Shown here piece after piece: positions 28,352-36,835 of a stretch of 64,000 nucleotides of DNA. Both the position numbers and the translations under genes were made by a program. This stretch comes from Mesorhizobium sp. WSM3860 (GTDB lineage Bacteria > Pseudomonadota > Alphaproteobacteria > Rhizobiales > Rhizobiaceae). The DNA is taken from assembly GCF_002294995.1 (NCBI RefSeq), contig NZ_NSGF01000022.1, positions 1 through 64,000 of the forward strand, read 5' to 3'. Positions within the stretch are counted from its first letter, which is position 1. Each line of letters starts with the position of its first letter. The notes beneath the pieces were generated by a model. It was not told where the DNA came from. It did not search any database and was given only the letters and a program-made list of their open reading frames with translations.

Positions 28352-29683
28352 ATGCATGCCGGCTTCCCGCGAAACTTGACCATAGCCGTATTGGCAGCCC
28401 TCACAGTGAGCTGCGCTGGCGTTCCAGCTCAGAAAATGGGGGCAATAACCGGCTATGGCCCCAACCCCACGCTGCCGAAACCGACACCCACGCTGATCCC
28501 GACCGTCAACATCGCAGAGGCAACAGGCTGGCAGGAAGGTGGAATGCCGACCCCGGCCAAGGGGCTGAGAGTGACGGCGTTCGCCACCGGCCTCGACCAT
28601 CCGCGCTGGCTGCATGTGCTCCCGAACGGCGACGTGCTTGTCGCCGAAACCAATGCCCCTGCCAAGCATGACGATCGCTTCAGCCTCAGAAAGCTCTTCA
28701 TGAACCAGGCTATGAAGCGAGCCGGCGCTGCGACCGTCAGCGCTAACCGCATCACGCTCCTGCGCGACACCAATGGCGACGGCGTTGCGGATGTGCGCAG
28801 GATTTTCGCAAAAGGCCTCAATTCGCCCTTCGGCATGACGCTTTCCAAAGGCAAGCTCTATGTCGCCGACACCGACGCGCTCGTCGCTTTCCCCTACTCC
28901 AACGGCCAGACCCGAGTAACAGCGCCGCCGGAAAAGATCGTCGACTTGCCGGCCGGAGACATCAACCATCATTGGACCAAGGACGTGATCGCAAGTCCGG
29001 ACGGACGGAAACTATATGTCACCGTTGGCTCGAACAGCAACGTTGGAGAAAATGGCATCGCCGCGGAGAAAAACCGCGCCGCCGTCCTTGAGGTGGATCG
29101 GTCCAGCCGCAGCACCCGGGTTTTCGCGTCCGGGCTGCGCAACCCGAACGGGCTCTCCTGGAATCCTGAAACCGGCGAGCTTTGGGTCGCCGTAAACGAG
29201 CGTGATGAAATCGGCGACGATCTCGTGCCGGACTACATCACTTCAGTTCGCAACGGCGCTTTCTATGGCTGGCCCTACAGCTATTATGGGCAGAACGTCG
29301 ACGAACGCGTCAAGCCGCAGCGCCCTGATCTTGTGGCGCAGGCGGTCAAGCCCGACTATGCGGTGGGCTCCCATACCGCCTCGCTGGGACTGGCCTTCTC
29401 CAGCCGCGCGTCGCTCGGCACGGCCTATGGCAACGGCGCTTTCGTTGGCCAGCACGGCTCATGGAACAGAAGCGTGCACAGCGGTTATAAGGTGATCTTC
29501 GTGCCGTTCCGTGGTGGTAGGCCGAGCGGGTCCCCGAAGGATGTGCTCACCGGCTTCCTCGGACATGATGGCAAGGCGATGGGCCGTCCGGTCGGCGTTG
29601 CTGTCGATCGGGCCGGCGCGCTGCTCGTCGCCGACGATGTTGGTAATATCATCTGGAGGGTCAGCCGAGCCAAGGGGCGTTAG
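28352..29683 (+). CDS. L-sorbosone/aldose-dehydrogenase-like beta-propeller lipoprotein (PQQ-type)
   Basis: A 443-residue protein. Residues 1-23 are a lipoprotein signal with lipobox TVSC, so it is anchored to the envelope. The six-bladed GSDH/Sdh propeller shows in TGLDHPRWLHVLPNGDVLVA, YVTVGSNSNVGENGIAAEKN, SGLRNPNGLSWNPETGELW and QHGSWNRS, where conserved His/Arg residues of PQQ-dependent soluble dehydrogenases lie. It would oxidise a sugar or aldose in the periplasm. ATG 28352 has GGAGGACG 5-8 bases upstream. Many members have no proven PQQ use, so the activity is inferred. Confidence 0.8.
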   Translation: MHAGFPRNLTIAVLAALTVSCAGVPAQKMGAITGYGPNPTLPKPTPTLIPTVNIAEATGWQEGGMPTPAKGLRVTAFATGLDHPRWLHVLPNGDVLVAETNAPAKHDDRFSLRKLFMNQAMKRAGAATVSANRITLLRDTNGDGVADVRRIFAKGLNSPFGMTLSKGKLYVADTDALVAFPYSNGQTRVTAPPEKIVDLPAGDINHHWTKDVIASPDGRKLYVTVGSNSNVGENGIAAEKNRAAVLEVDRSSRSTRVFASGLRNPNGLSWNPETGELWVAVNERDEIGDDLVPDYITSVRNGAFYGWPYSYYGQNVDERVKPQRPDLVAQAVKPDYAVGSHTASLGLAFSSRASLGTAYGNGAFVGQHGSWNRSVHSGYKVIFVPFRGGRPSGSPKDVLTGFLGHDGKAMGRPVGVAVDRAGALLVADDVGNIIWRVSRAKGR

Positions 29684-30046
29684 CGCCAGTGCCTTTCTGG
29701 CCCTTTTTCCGCAACCGCGATCTCGAGCGTTCGCATATGATGACTGCTTTCGGGGCAAAGCAAATCTTACCTCTACCGCCGAGATTAGGCGCGAACGCGA
29801 AGGACCGAATGCGTCCCGCTCAGCCAGGCACAGACGCCCCACATCCAGGCGGCCAAGGGGGATACCGCCGGACCTGCCACAGGGCTCACCGAGCTTGTCA
29901 GCGCCCTCGACCGCCGGCTCGACCCCGTTCCTGTGATACACTCGTGGATAGCGGTTCAACTGTCGCCGGCATCTCTCGAACGTTCCAGATATCTATTTGC
30001 TGCTAGTATTAGAGGTCTACGGTATCCCGGTAGAAGGATTCGACTG
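29684..30046. other. Intergenic stretch, no recognisable gene
   Basis: 363 bp between two plus-strand genes. Short frames are present on both strands but carry no motif or ribosome site. No clear terminator seen. Confidence 0.45.
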
Positions 30047-31204
30047 ATGTGCCTGTCACGTTTATGCCGACCGATAGCTTCCGCCATGCCAGCCCTTGCG
30101 GCGATCATACTTTCCTCGCCGACACAGGCCGAGGATAGACTGCTTGCAGAAGCGCTTCAGTTTCACGGTACGATCCTCTATCTCAGCGCCAAGGTCCCCG
30201 GATTGCTGGTGGGCGCCGTGCGCAACGGCGAGAGCGCTTTCGCCGGCTTTGGCGAGATCGCCGATGGAACCGGCAAGGAGCCGGACCGCGACACGATGTT
30301 CCGCATCGGCTCGGTGAGCAAGGTTTTCTGCGGCGGGGTGCTTTCCTCCCTTGCGATCGAGGGCAAGCTCAAGCTCACCGACGCGCTTCAAGATCGGCTG
30401 GGCTATGACGTCGAGCTGCCACGGATAGAAACGCGGGAGCTGCGGATCGTCGATCTGGTCACACAATCGTCAGGCCTGCCGCGCGAGGTACCGACGCCCG
30501 CCGCGCCACCCGAGGATCCCTTCTCGCTCAACACTCGAGAAACGCAGATCGCGGCTCTGAAAGAGAACCCGCTACTCTTTGCGCCCGGCACCTCCGTGCT
30601 CTATTCCAACTTCGGCTTCGACCTGCTCGGCGCCGCACTCGCCAACGTAGCGGGGAAGCCCTATGCCGAGCTGCTAAAGGAGCGCATTCTCGACCCTATC
30701 GGAATGAAGGACACGGTCTTCAACCCTCGGCCCGGTGACAAGGCACGGCTGATGCAAGGCCACTTTTTCGATGGGCGCTCCATGCCGACGGCGCCGACGC
30801 CAGTGAGTATAGAATGCGCGGGCGGCCTCTACTCGACTGCGGACGACATGCTGCGCTGGATCGCTTGGCATGTAGACACCAGGCCCTCGGCAGCCAATGC
30901 GGAGCTGCGCCTCATGAATCACGCCGCTTTTCTCTATCGAGACGGGCTGAAGTCGGTCATAGGGGTTGACGATGGCGGGCCGATGGACGCGATGGGGCTA
31001 GGATGGGTGATAACCTTGCCTGATGGCAACCGTCCTCTGATCCTTGAGAAGAGCGGCGGCTTGCAAGGGACGTTCAGCTATGTCGCCATCGCGCCGAGCC
31101 GCGGCGTGGGCGCCTTTTTCGTGATGAACGAATTCAATGCGGCGGCGTTCGAAGCCGCCGTCAAGATGACCAACGATTTGGTCACGGACCTGGCGCCACG
31201 CTAA
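30047..31204 (+). CDS. Serine beta-lactamase/AmpH-like D-alanyl-D-alanine carboxypeptidase family protein
   Basis: A 385-residue exported protein (signal about residues 1-27, ending PTQA-ED). It has the class C/AmpH motifs: SVSK (SxxK nucleophile) in RIGSVSKVF, YSN (YxN) in VLYSNFGFD, and a KSGG element corresponding to KTG near LILEKSGGLQG. The family comprises peptidoglycan endopeptidases/carboxypeptidases and esterases as well as beta-lactamases. ATG 30047 fits the signal peptide. No ampR-type regulator is adjacent. I favour a cell-wall hydrolase over a resistance enzyme. Confidence 0.8.
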   Translation: MCLSRLCRPIASAMPALAAIILSSPTQAEDRLLAEALQFHGTILYLSAKVPGLLVGAVRNGESAFAGFGEIADGTGKEPDRDTMFRIGSVSKVFCGGVLSSLAIEGKLKLTDALQDRLGYDVELPRIETRELRIVDLVTQSSGLPREVPTPAAPPEDPFSLNTRETQIAALKENPLLFAPGTSVLYSNFGFDLLGAALANVAGKPYAELLKERILDPIGMKDTVFNPRPGDKARLMQGHFFDGRSMPTAPTPVSIECAGGLYSTADDMLRWIAWHVDTRPSAANAELRLMNHAAFLYRDGLKSVIGVDDGGPMDAMGLGWVITLPDGNRPLILEKSGGLQGTFSYVAIAPSRGVGAFFVMNEFNAAAFEAAVKMTNDLVTDLAPR

Positions 31205-31240
31205 AAGCACAGAGTGGCCCCCACGAAGCAGGCCAGCACT

Positions 31241-31355
31241 AGAGCCGGATGATTTCAGGTCGAATCGGCCTGAAATCTGAATCCGGCTCTAAATCAAAGA
31301 GATAGAGCATGATGTCGTCCCGAAAACCGCTTCACACTTTTCGGCATCATGCTCT
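31241..31355. repeat. Dispersed two-hairpin palindromic repeat, copy 1
   Basis: The element comprises a first hairpin (AGAGCCGGAT...ATCCGGCTCT enclosing TTTCAGG/CCTGAAA), a spacer AAATCAAAGAGAT, and a second hairpin (AGAGCATGATG...CATCATGCTCT enclosing CGAAAA/TTTTCG). A second copy in opposite orientation lies at 49194-49300. Elements of this look are, from memory, abundant in Mesorhizobium intergenic DNA. Here it follows the AmpH-like gene. Confidence 0.85.
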
Positions 31356-31554
31356 AGGCCCGGCGCAAGCCGACTCTGAGAGGAGCGGCCAAGGCGCGTG
31401 CAGCAGGCTGTACGTCTTAAGCCAAGAGCAAGCTATTGGCAGCAGCGGGCCGCAAGCAGACTTTCCGCTTCCCGGATAGAGCGCCTTTGAACGGACGAGC
31501 GTGTCGCTCCGTTCCAGATGGCTCAGCGGACACCTTGGCCCTGCCTGTCCGACT

Positions 31555-31839
31555 TCAAACTCGGCTATCCTTCGATGTCTGCAACGATCTGTTCCGAAGG
31601 TCATCCTGAAAGACCCTTCTCAGTTCGCGGAAGCTAGCGAAACCGAGGTGTTGGGCAAGTCGTGAAACGGTCGAGGTGCCGACGTGGCAACGGCGCGCTA
31701 TTTCAGATGCGCTGTCGAAGGCGACCATTTCGGGTTTCCTAAAAACCTCCCTCGCTACATGCTCCATCGCCCTTGGTAGCATCACGTCGCGTTTGGCAAT
31801 AGCTGCTTTGATCTCGTCCAGATTTCTCGGTCTATCCAT
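31555..31839 (-). pseudogene. Truncated RpiR/MurR-family regulator (HTH only)
   Basis: A 94-residue frame starting MDRPRNLDEIKAAIAKRD, with the RpiR HTH intact (VAFDSASEIARRCHVGTSTV, SRLAQHLGFASFRELRRVFQ). Normal RpiR proteins have about 280 residues with a C-terminal SIS sugar-phosphate domain; here a stop follows soon after the HTH and I find no SIS sequence downstream. It is probably a broken gene, although an HTH-only protein that still binds DNA is conceivable. RpiR regulators commonly control inositol genes in rhizobia, and the next cluster is inositol-like. Confidence 0.65.
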
Positions 31840-31949
31840 TGCGCTTGGAACTTTACTACACGCTTGCCAGCATCACGGTCGCGCCGATCCTGGCAGATGT
31901 CGTTGCAGCCTCCGCCATCGCCCTTGGCGCCCCACGCGGCGCCTCTGGA

Positions 31950-32774
31950 TCAGGCCTTGGCCTGATCCATGAAACGGGCGAACTCCTCGTCGGTGATCGC
32001 AACATTGTGCTGCGGCGCCGGATAGGCGCCGGTCCTGACGTCGGCGATGAATTCCCTGAAGGCTGAAATCCGCTCGTTTTGCAGCCGCTCGTATTCGGCC
32101 GCGAAGTTGCGATAGGTCTTGGCGTGACGCGGCCTGTGGCCTTGCGTGTGGCCCAGCACATCCTCGGCGAAGAGATACTGCGCATCCGCCCCGGGACCTG
32201 CTCCCATGCCGAGCATGATCATCGACGTATTCTTCGAGATGAACGCCCCCACCCTGTCGGGCACAACCTCCAGTTCGGCGCCGAAGCAGCCGATGGCCTC
32301 GAGTTGCTTCACCTGCCGCCAGACGGCCGTGGCTTCGCCGGCCGTCTTGCCGACGGCGCGGAAGCCGGTCCAGGTGATATAGGAGGGAATGAGCCCGACA
32401 TGCGCGACGATGGGCACGTGGTTGTCGCACAGCGTCTTCTGGATGTCGTAGGAGGCCGCGCAGTAGAAGCAATCGCCGCCCATCGCGGCGAAGTGGAAGG
32501 CGGCGCGCAGATAGTCCTCGGCGGTAGCCAGCGGGCGACCCTGGAAAGTCCCCCAGCCGCCATAGGGCAGTCCGACCTGCACGAAGCAGCGCCCTGCCGC
32601 CTCGCGCATCTCCTGGCTGAAGAACCGGCCTTCGATCGACAGCATGTGGATGCCCGCCGCATCGGCAGCCGCGGCCTCTTCCAGCGTGGTGACGTAGAGC
32701 ATCGAGATCTTCTCGCCGCGCGCCTTCATGGCGCGGATGTCGGCGACGGTGGGGCGTGTGTTTCTGCTGACCAT
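31950..32774 (-). CDS. PanB-like (ketopantoate hydroxymethyltransferase/PEP mutase superfamily) protein of the moc-like cluster
   Basis: A 274-residue TIM-barrel protein resembling 3-methyl-2-oxobutanoate hydroxymethyltransferase: VADIRAMKARGEKISMLYVT, VPIVAHVGLIPSYITWTG and ELEVVPDRVGAFISKNT correspond to the PanB strands carrying metal and ketoacid ligands (cf. VMGHIGLTPQ and the catalytic Glu of ECV in PanB). No panC is near, so pantothenate synthesis is unlikely. It lies 4 bp after an Hyi-like isomerase and ends the minus-strand cluster. Likely substrates are a 2-ketoacid or a C-C cleavage product of inositol breakdown; this is inferred. Confidence 0.68.
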   Translation of the reverse strand: MVSRNTRPTVADIRAMKARGEKISMLYVTTLEEAAAADAAGIHMLSIEGRFFSQEMREAAGRCFVQVGLPYGGWGTFQGRPLATAEDYLRAAFHFAAMGGDCFYCAASYDIQKTLCDNHVPIVAHVGLIPSYITWTGFRAVGKTAGEATAVWRQVKQLEAIGCFGAELEVVPDRVGAFISKNTSMIMLGMGAGPGADAQYLFAEDVLGHTQGHRPRHAKTYRNFAAEYERLQNERISAFREFIADVRTGAYPAPQHNVAITDEEFARFMDQAKA

Positions 32775-32778
32775 GGGT

Positions 32779-33561
32779 TCAGACCGTGAATGCGTTGCGG
32801 AAAGCTTCGAGCGCCGCCTCGGGCTCACCCGAAGCGAAGGCCTCCATGCCGACGGGGCCGGAATAGCCCATGGCCTTGAGAGCCCTGGCGATGCCGTGCC
32901 AGTTCACCTCGCCGGTACCGGGCTCCTTGCGGCCAGGCACATCCGCGACCTGGATTTCCCCGACCCACGGCAGGCACGCCCGGCAGAGCTCGATCAGATT
33001 CCCCTCGCCGATCTGCGCATGGTAAAGATCGAGGTTGAGGCGCAGGCGCGGATGGTTGACCGACGACACCAGCGCCAGCGTGTCCTCGGCGCGCCCGAAA
33101 GGAACGCCGGGGTGGTCAATCGGCAGGTTCAGGTTCTCAAGGGTGAAGACGACGCCTTCCTCGTCGGCCATGTCAACGACGCGGCGCAGCGTGTCGCGCG
33201 CCTTCAGCCACATGGCGCCGGTGACGATCTCCACCGGCGTGACAGGCAGGCCGCCCTGCCCAAGGCCGGTGCCATGGAGATTGAGCCGCGCGACGCCGAG
33301 GCGTTTTCCGACCTGGGCTGTTTCACGCGCCGTCTTGATGAGCTCCGCCGCGCCCTCGTCGTCGGTCAGACGGCCGCGCAGGTAGCCGTTCATGATCGAG
33401 AAGGTCGCGCCGGACCGTTCAAGCTTGGCGAGATCATGGTCGGGCCAATTCCACAGGCCGACCTGAAATCCCATTTCTTTCAGGCGCGCGGCACGCCACT
33501 CGATCGGTCTGTCGCGCCAAAGCATCTCGGCGCAGGCGGCAAGCTGGAAGGGTTGGTCCAT
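32779..33561 (-). CDS. Hydroxypyruvate-isomerase-like TIM-barrel protein
   Basis: A 260-residue Hyi-family protein: LAACAEMLWRDRPIEWRAAR at the start, the Glu/His metal ligands in FTLENLN and LNLDLYHAQIGEGNL, and VGEIQVADVPGRKEPGTGEV at the site that, in Hyi, carries QIAxVPGRxEPGTGE. The catalytic pair of glutamates is therefore present. It sits between the Rieske ferredoxin and the PanB-like gene. In this context it may isomerise a small hydroxy-ketoacid formed during ring cleavage. Confidence 0.78.
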   Translation of the reverse strand: MDQPFQLAACAEMLWRDRPIEWRAARLKEMGFQVGLWNWPDHDLAKLERSGATFSIMNGYLRGRLTDDEGAAELIKTARETAQVGKRLGVARLNLHGTGLGQGGLPVTPVEIVTGAMWLKARDTLRRVVDMADEEGVVFTLENLNLPIDHPGVPFGRAEDTLALVSSVNHPRLRLNLDLYHAQIGEGNLIELCRACLPWVGEIQVADVPGRKEPGTGEVNWHGIARALKAMGYSGPVGMEAFASGEPEAALEAFRNAFTV

Positions 33562-33564
33562 AGC

Positions 33565-33873
33565 TCAAACCTCGACCATGACGCGGCCGTTCTCGACCTT
33601 CGTCTTGTAGGTCTTCAGGTTCTCGCAGGCCGGTGGCGTCTCGACTTCGCCATTGGTGAAGTCGAAGACGGAGGCGTGCTTCGGGCACTCCACCGTATTC
33701 CCCATGACGAGGCCATCAGCAAGATGGATCGCTTCGTGCGTGCAAAGCCCGTCGGTGCAGTAATACTCATCCGCGTCGTTGCGGAATATCGCGAAGGTAC
33801 GGCCGCCATTGTCGAAGCGTTTGGCTTCCTCGGCTTCGATGTCGTCAGCGGCACAGGCGTCGATCCAGGGCAT
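33565..33873 (-). CDS. mocE: Rieske-type ferredoxin (MocE-like)
   Basis: A 102-residue soluble Rieske [2Fe-2S] ferredoxin with both ligand motifs: C44-x-H46 in LCTHEAIHLADG and C63-x2-H66 in VECPKHASVFD. In the R. leguminosarum rhizopine locus MocE is a ferredoxin that, with MocD (oxygenase) and MocF (reductase), removes the O-methyl group of 3-O-methyl-scyllo-inosamine. A MocD-like gene is present at 40076, but no reductase gene is seen in this cluster. It is the third gene from the 3' end of the run. Confidence 0.82.
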   Translation of the reverse strand: MPWIDACAADDIEAEEAKRFDNGGRTFAIFRNDADEYYCTDGLCTHEAIHLADGLVMGNTVECPKHASVFDFTNGEVETPPACENLKTYKTKVENGRVMVEV

Positions 33874-33885
33874 GGTGGGGTCTCT

Positions 33886-34845
33886 TTAGATGGCTTGCGG
33901 TTTGAAGTCTGCGGGAGCTGACGGCATGACGTCCTGGAGCAGCGCGACGGACTTTTCGAGCCCCTCCAGCGAATTCAAAAGGACGTCTTCGTGCTCGATG
34001 GAAAGCCAGCCGTCATAGCCGGCCATCTTGAGCCGATAACAGAACTGTCGCCACCACGCCTCGCCATGGCCGAACCCAAGGGTGATGTAGCTCCAGGATC
34101 GCGCCGGAATGTCCATCAGGCTGCCGTTCTCGAGCAGAGACGTCGTTGCCTGAACGGGCGGGTTGAGCATCGTATCCTTGGCATGAACGTGATACACCGC
34201 CTCGCCCAGCGCTTCAGCGGCAGCGAGGGGATCGGCGCCCATCCAGAACAGGTGCGAGGGATCCAGATTGGCGCCCACGACAGGCCCGACCGCTTCTCGC
34301 AACTTCAAGAGCGACGGCACATTGTAGACGCACTGATTGCCGTGGAGTTCGAGCGCGATGCGCTCCACGCCGTTTGCCTTGGCCAGCGCGACGATCTCGG
34401 TCCAGAATGGGATCAGCTTTTCTTCCCATTGATATTTGAGGATGGTCTGCGTTTCCGGCGGCCACGACGAGACGACCCAGTTCGGCATGCTGTCGCCGGC
34501 GCTGCCGGCCGGCAGGCCGCTCATGGTGCAGACGGTGCGGATGCCCATCTCGCCGGCGATGCGGATCGTATCTTTCAACCCCTCGCCCTGGGCGCTGTCG
34601 GTTGGATGCAGCGGATTGCCGTTCGCGTTGAGGCTGATGATCTCCAGCCTGCGTTCCTCGAAAGCTTCCGTGAAGCGCTTCTGCGATTGCCTGTCGCCGA
34701 GCATCGAGGAAAGCCGGAAATGCGGAGCGGTCGACCAGCCGCAAGTATTCACCTCGATGCCGGACACCCCCATGCGTTGGGCATGATCGAGCACCGCGTC
34801 GAACGGCAGGCCACCAAGACTGTCTGAGACGAACCCGAGCTTCAC
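33886..34845 (-). CDS. mocC: MocC-like sugar isomerase/epimerase
   Basis: A 319-residue TIM-barrel protein of the IolE/MocC family: KLGFVSDSLGGLPFDAVLDH, GVSGIEVNTCGWSTAPH, IALELHGNQCVYN, GANLDPSHLFWMG and VYHVHAKDTM supply the usual metal ligands (Glu, Asp, His, Glu). MocC is needed for rhizopine use and acts in inositol-like ring metabolism. Translation starts at GTG 34845, overlapping the mocA stop as GTGA; the longer upstream frame runs back through mocA and is wrong. Confidence 0.78.
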   Translation of the reverse strand: MKLGFVSDSLGGLPFDAVLDHAQRMGVSGIEVNTCGWSTAPHFRLSSMLGDRQSQKRFTEAFEERRLEIISLNANGNPLHPTDSAQGEGLKDTIRIAGEMGIRTVCTMSGLPAGSAGDSMPNWVVSSWPPETQTILKYQWEEKLIPFWTEIVALAKANGVERIALELHGNQCVYNVPSLLKLREAVGPVVGANLDPSHLFWMGADPLAAAEALGEAVYHVHAKDTMLNPPVQATTSLLENGSLMDIPARSWSYITLGFGHGEAWWRQFCYRLKMAGYDGWLSIEHEDVLLNSLEGLEKSVALLQDVMPSAPADFKPQAI

Positions 34846-35846
34846 GCGTAGAACTCCGGCTTTGCGATCATCTGGACAGATGTCCGACGGGCTTCCTTCA
34901 GCGCCGTCACGCCAGCCTCGGCTACGACGGCGGCGCAATAGCCGTCCCAGCAATCCGAGGCGGTCACGGGGAACTCGCCAGTCGCGGCGAAGCGAAGGAA
35001 GTCGCGGTTCTGGCGGCGATAGGCATCGTAGTAGCGGGTTCGCCAGTCGACGTCGTAGCTTGTGCTTTGGCTAAGCGCCGACTCCGTGCGAGTGTAGGCA
35101 ACATTGTTGGTCGCAACCGCGCCGCGCTCGCCGACCAGTTCGGCACGAACGTCATAGCCGTAGGCCGCGTTGTTGTTGATCTCGATGTTGACGAGTTGGC
35201 CATCGACCGTTTCCAGAACCATGATCACGGGCGCGACACGAGCGTCCGAGCGGCGCGGCTGGAACGCGGAAATAGCGACATAATCAGTGCCGAGCACGTA
35301 ACGCACGACGTCGAATTCGTGCGGGGCGGAATTGGTGATGGCCATCGCGCCCGTGAAATCGGCCGCCGGCGTCTCAACGTTGCGGTGGAAATTGTGCATC
35401 ATCAGCGCGCGGCCGAGATGGCCGTCGTCCAGCGCCCGCTTCATCTCCTGGTAGGAGCGATCGTAGCGCCGCATGAAGCCGAGCTGAACGAACTTCGTCC
35501 CTGCCTTCCGTTCGGCCTCCATCACCGCAATGCAGTCGGCGGATGCCTGTGAAAGAGGCTTCTCGCATAGAACCCGCTTGCCGGCTGCGATGCAGGCCAG
35601 TGACAGCGGCGCATGCGTGAAATCGGGACTCGCAATGATCACGGCGTCAATGTCCTGCCGGGCGATGGCGGCGTTGGGATCGGTGGCGATGTCGACGGCC
35701 CCATGCGCATCGGCGACGCGACGGGCACGCTGATCATCCATGTCGCAGACCAATTGGAGGGTCGCGCCGGGCAGTTCCTCGGCGACTATCTTGGCATGAT
35801 CCGCGCCCATCAGGCCGGCGCCGATCACTGCAATGCGGATTGTCAT
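34842..35846 (-). CDS. mocA: Gfo/Idh/MocA-family oxidoreductase (MocA-like inositol dehydrogenase)
   Basis: A 334-residue NAD(P)-dependent dehydrogenase. The Rossmann motif is at residues 4-22 (RIAVIGAGLMGADHAKIV), the conserved CEKPLS at about 95, and the active-site region SAPHEFDVVRYVLG contains the catalytic His/Asp of inositol dehydrogenases. It would oxidise an inositol hydroxyl at the start of catabolism. It overlaps mocC by GTGA and follows the ATPase gene by 88 bp. Confidence 0.82.
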   Translation of the reverse strand: MTIRIAVIGAGLMGADHAKIVAEELPGATLQLVCDMDDQRARRVADAHGAVDIATDPNAAIARQDIDAVIIASPDFTHAPLSLACIAAGKRVLCEKPLSQASADCIAVMEAERKAGTKFVQLGFMRRYDRSYQEMKRALDDGHLGRALMMHNFHRNVETPAADFTGAMAITNSAPHEFDVVRYVLGTDYVAISAFQPRRSDARVAPVIMVLETVDGQLVNIEINNNAAYGYDVRAELVGERGAVATNNVAYTRTESALSQSTSYDVDWRTRYYDAYRRQNRDFLRFAATGEFPVTASDCWDGYCAAVVAEAGVTALKEARRTSVQMIAKPEFYA

Positions 35847-35934
35847 TTTTACCTGCTTGTTGTTTTTCGAACTTGCGAGCGGCGGCGAACGGCGACCTGG
35901 AGCCGCGCCAGGCTGAAACCTCCTCAGGAAGAGT

Positions 35935-36780
35935 CTACTGGGCGGCTGGGCCCTCCAGCACCTTGGCAGGCGGCGGGTGCCCCTGATGAGTTTCCATATA
36001 GCCCTCGACCTGGGCTTCGAGGTCGGCCATGGTTTCGCCGCCGGCCATCAGATCCGTAATCTCCTCGCGCGACTTTTCGCCCCTGCGGAAATCGGCGGCG
36101 ATCGCACCGCGGATCAGCACCGCGAAATGGTCGCCGACGGTCATGGCGTGCATGACCTGGTGGGTGATGAAGACCACGGCCAGGCCGCGCCTCTTGGCCT
36201 CGTTGACGATACGCAGCACATGCGAGGCCTGCTTGACGCCGAGCGCAGCGGTCGGCTCGTCCAGGATCAGCACACGCGCGCCAAAATAGACGGCGCGGGC
36301 AATGGCGAGCGACTGACGCTCGCCGCCCGACAGGCCGCCGACCAGGCGGTCGCCGTCGTCGATGCGGGTGATGCCGAAATCGCGCACCGCCTTCACCGCG
36401 ATTTCGTTGGCGCGCTTGCGGTCGTAGATTCTGAAAGGTCCCCAGCCCTTGGTCGGCTCGACGCCGACGAAGAACGACCGGCCTATGCTCATGAGCGGGA
36501 ACGTGCCGCCGAACTGGTGCACCGTGGCGATGCCCCGCCCTTGCGCGTCGCTCGGCCCTGAGAAAGTCACGGGCTGACCGTCCATCAATATCTCGCCGCT
36601 CGTTGGCTTGTGGACACCGGCCAGGGTCTTGATGAGCGTGGATTTGCCGGCGCCGTTGTCGCCGAGCAGGCAGAGCACTTCGCCAGCGCGCACCCTGAGC
36701 GAAATATCGTGCAGGACGTCGATTGGACCGAAGGATTTGTTGACGTTTCTCAGTTCGAGAATGGCAGGTTTGTCATTCAT
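35935..36780 (-). CDS. Sugar ABC importer ATPase with a single nucleotide-binding domain (FrcA-like)
   Basis: A 281-residue ATPase: Walker A GDNGAGKST, Q-loop VHQFGGTFPLM, signature LSGGERQSLAIARA and Walker B VLILDEPTAALG. Unlike the RbsA-type double ATPase at 6727 it has one NBD, as in fructose importer FrcBCA of Sinorhizobium, so it should work as a dimer. The C-terminal 20-30 residues are Pro/Gly-rich with no known domain. It serves the two permeases encoded just upstream. Confidence 0.86.
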   Translation of the reverse strand: MNDKPAILELRNVNKSFGPIDVLHDISLRVRAGEVLCLLGDNGAGKSTLIKTLAGVHKPTSGEILMDGQPVTFSGPSDAQGRGIATVHQFGGTFPLMSIGRSFFVGVEPTKGWGPFRIYDRKRANEIAVKAVRDFGITRIDDGDRLVGGLSGGERQSLAIARAVYFGARVLILDEPTAALGVKQASHVLRIVNEAKRRGLAVVFITHQVMHAMTVGDHFAVLIRGAIAADFRRGEKSREEITDLMAGGETMADLEAQVEGYMETHQGHPPPAKVLEGPAAQ

Positions 36781-36835
36781 GGCGTGCTCATCTCTCTCGG
36801 TGCGAGCTGGTTCGGGCGCTGTGACAACTCGTATC

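Noticed and set aside
30047..31204. Antibiotic-resistance class C beta-lactamase
   Set aside because: No ampR neighbour and overall wording closer to AmpH-type cell-wall enzymes and esterases; resistance cannot be claimed from motifs alone.
31950..32774. Pantothenate synthesis gene panB
   Set aside because: No panC partner and placement inside an inositol-type catabolic operon make biosynthesis unlikely.
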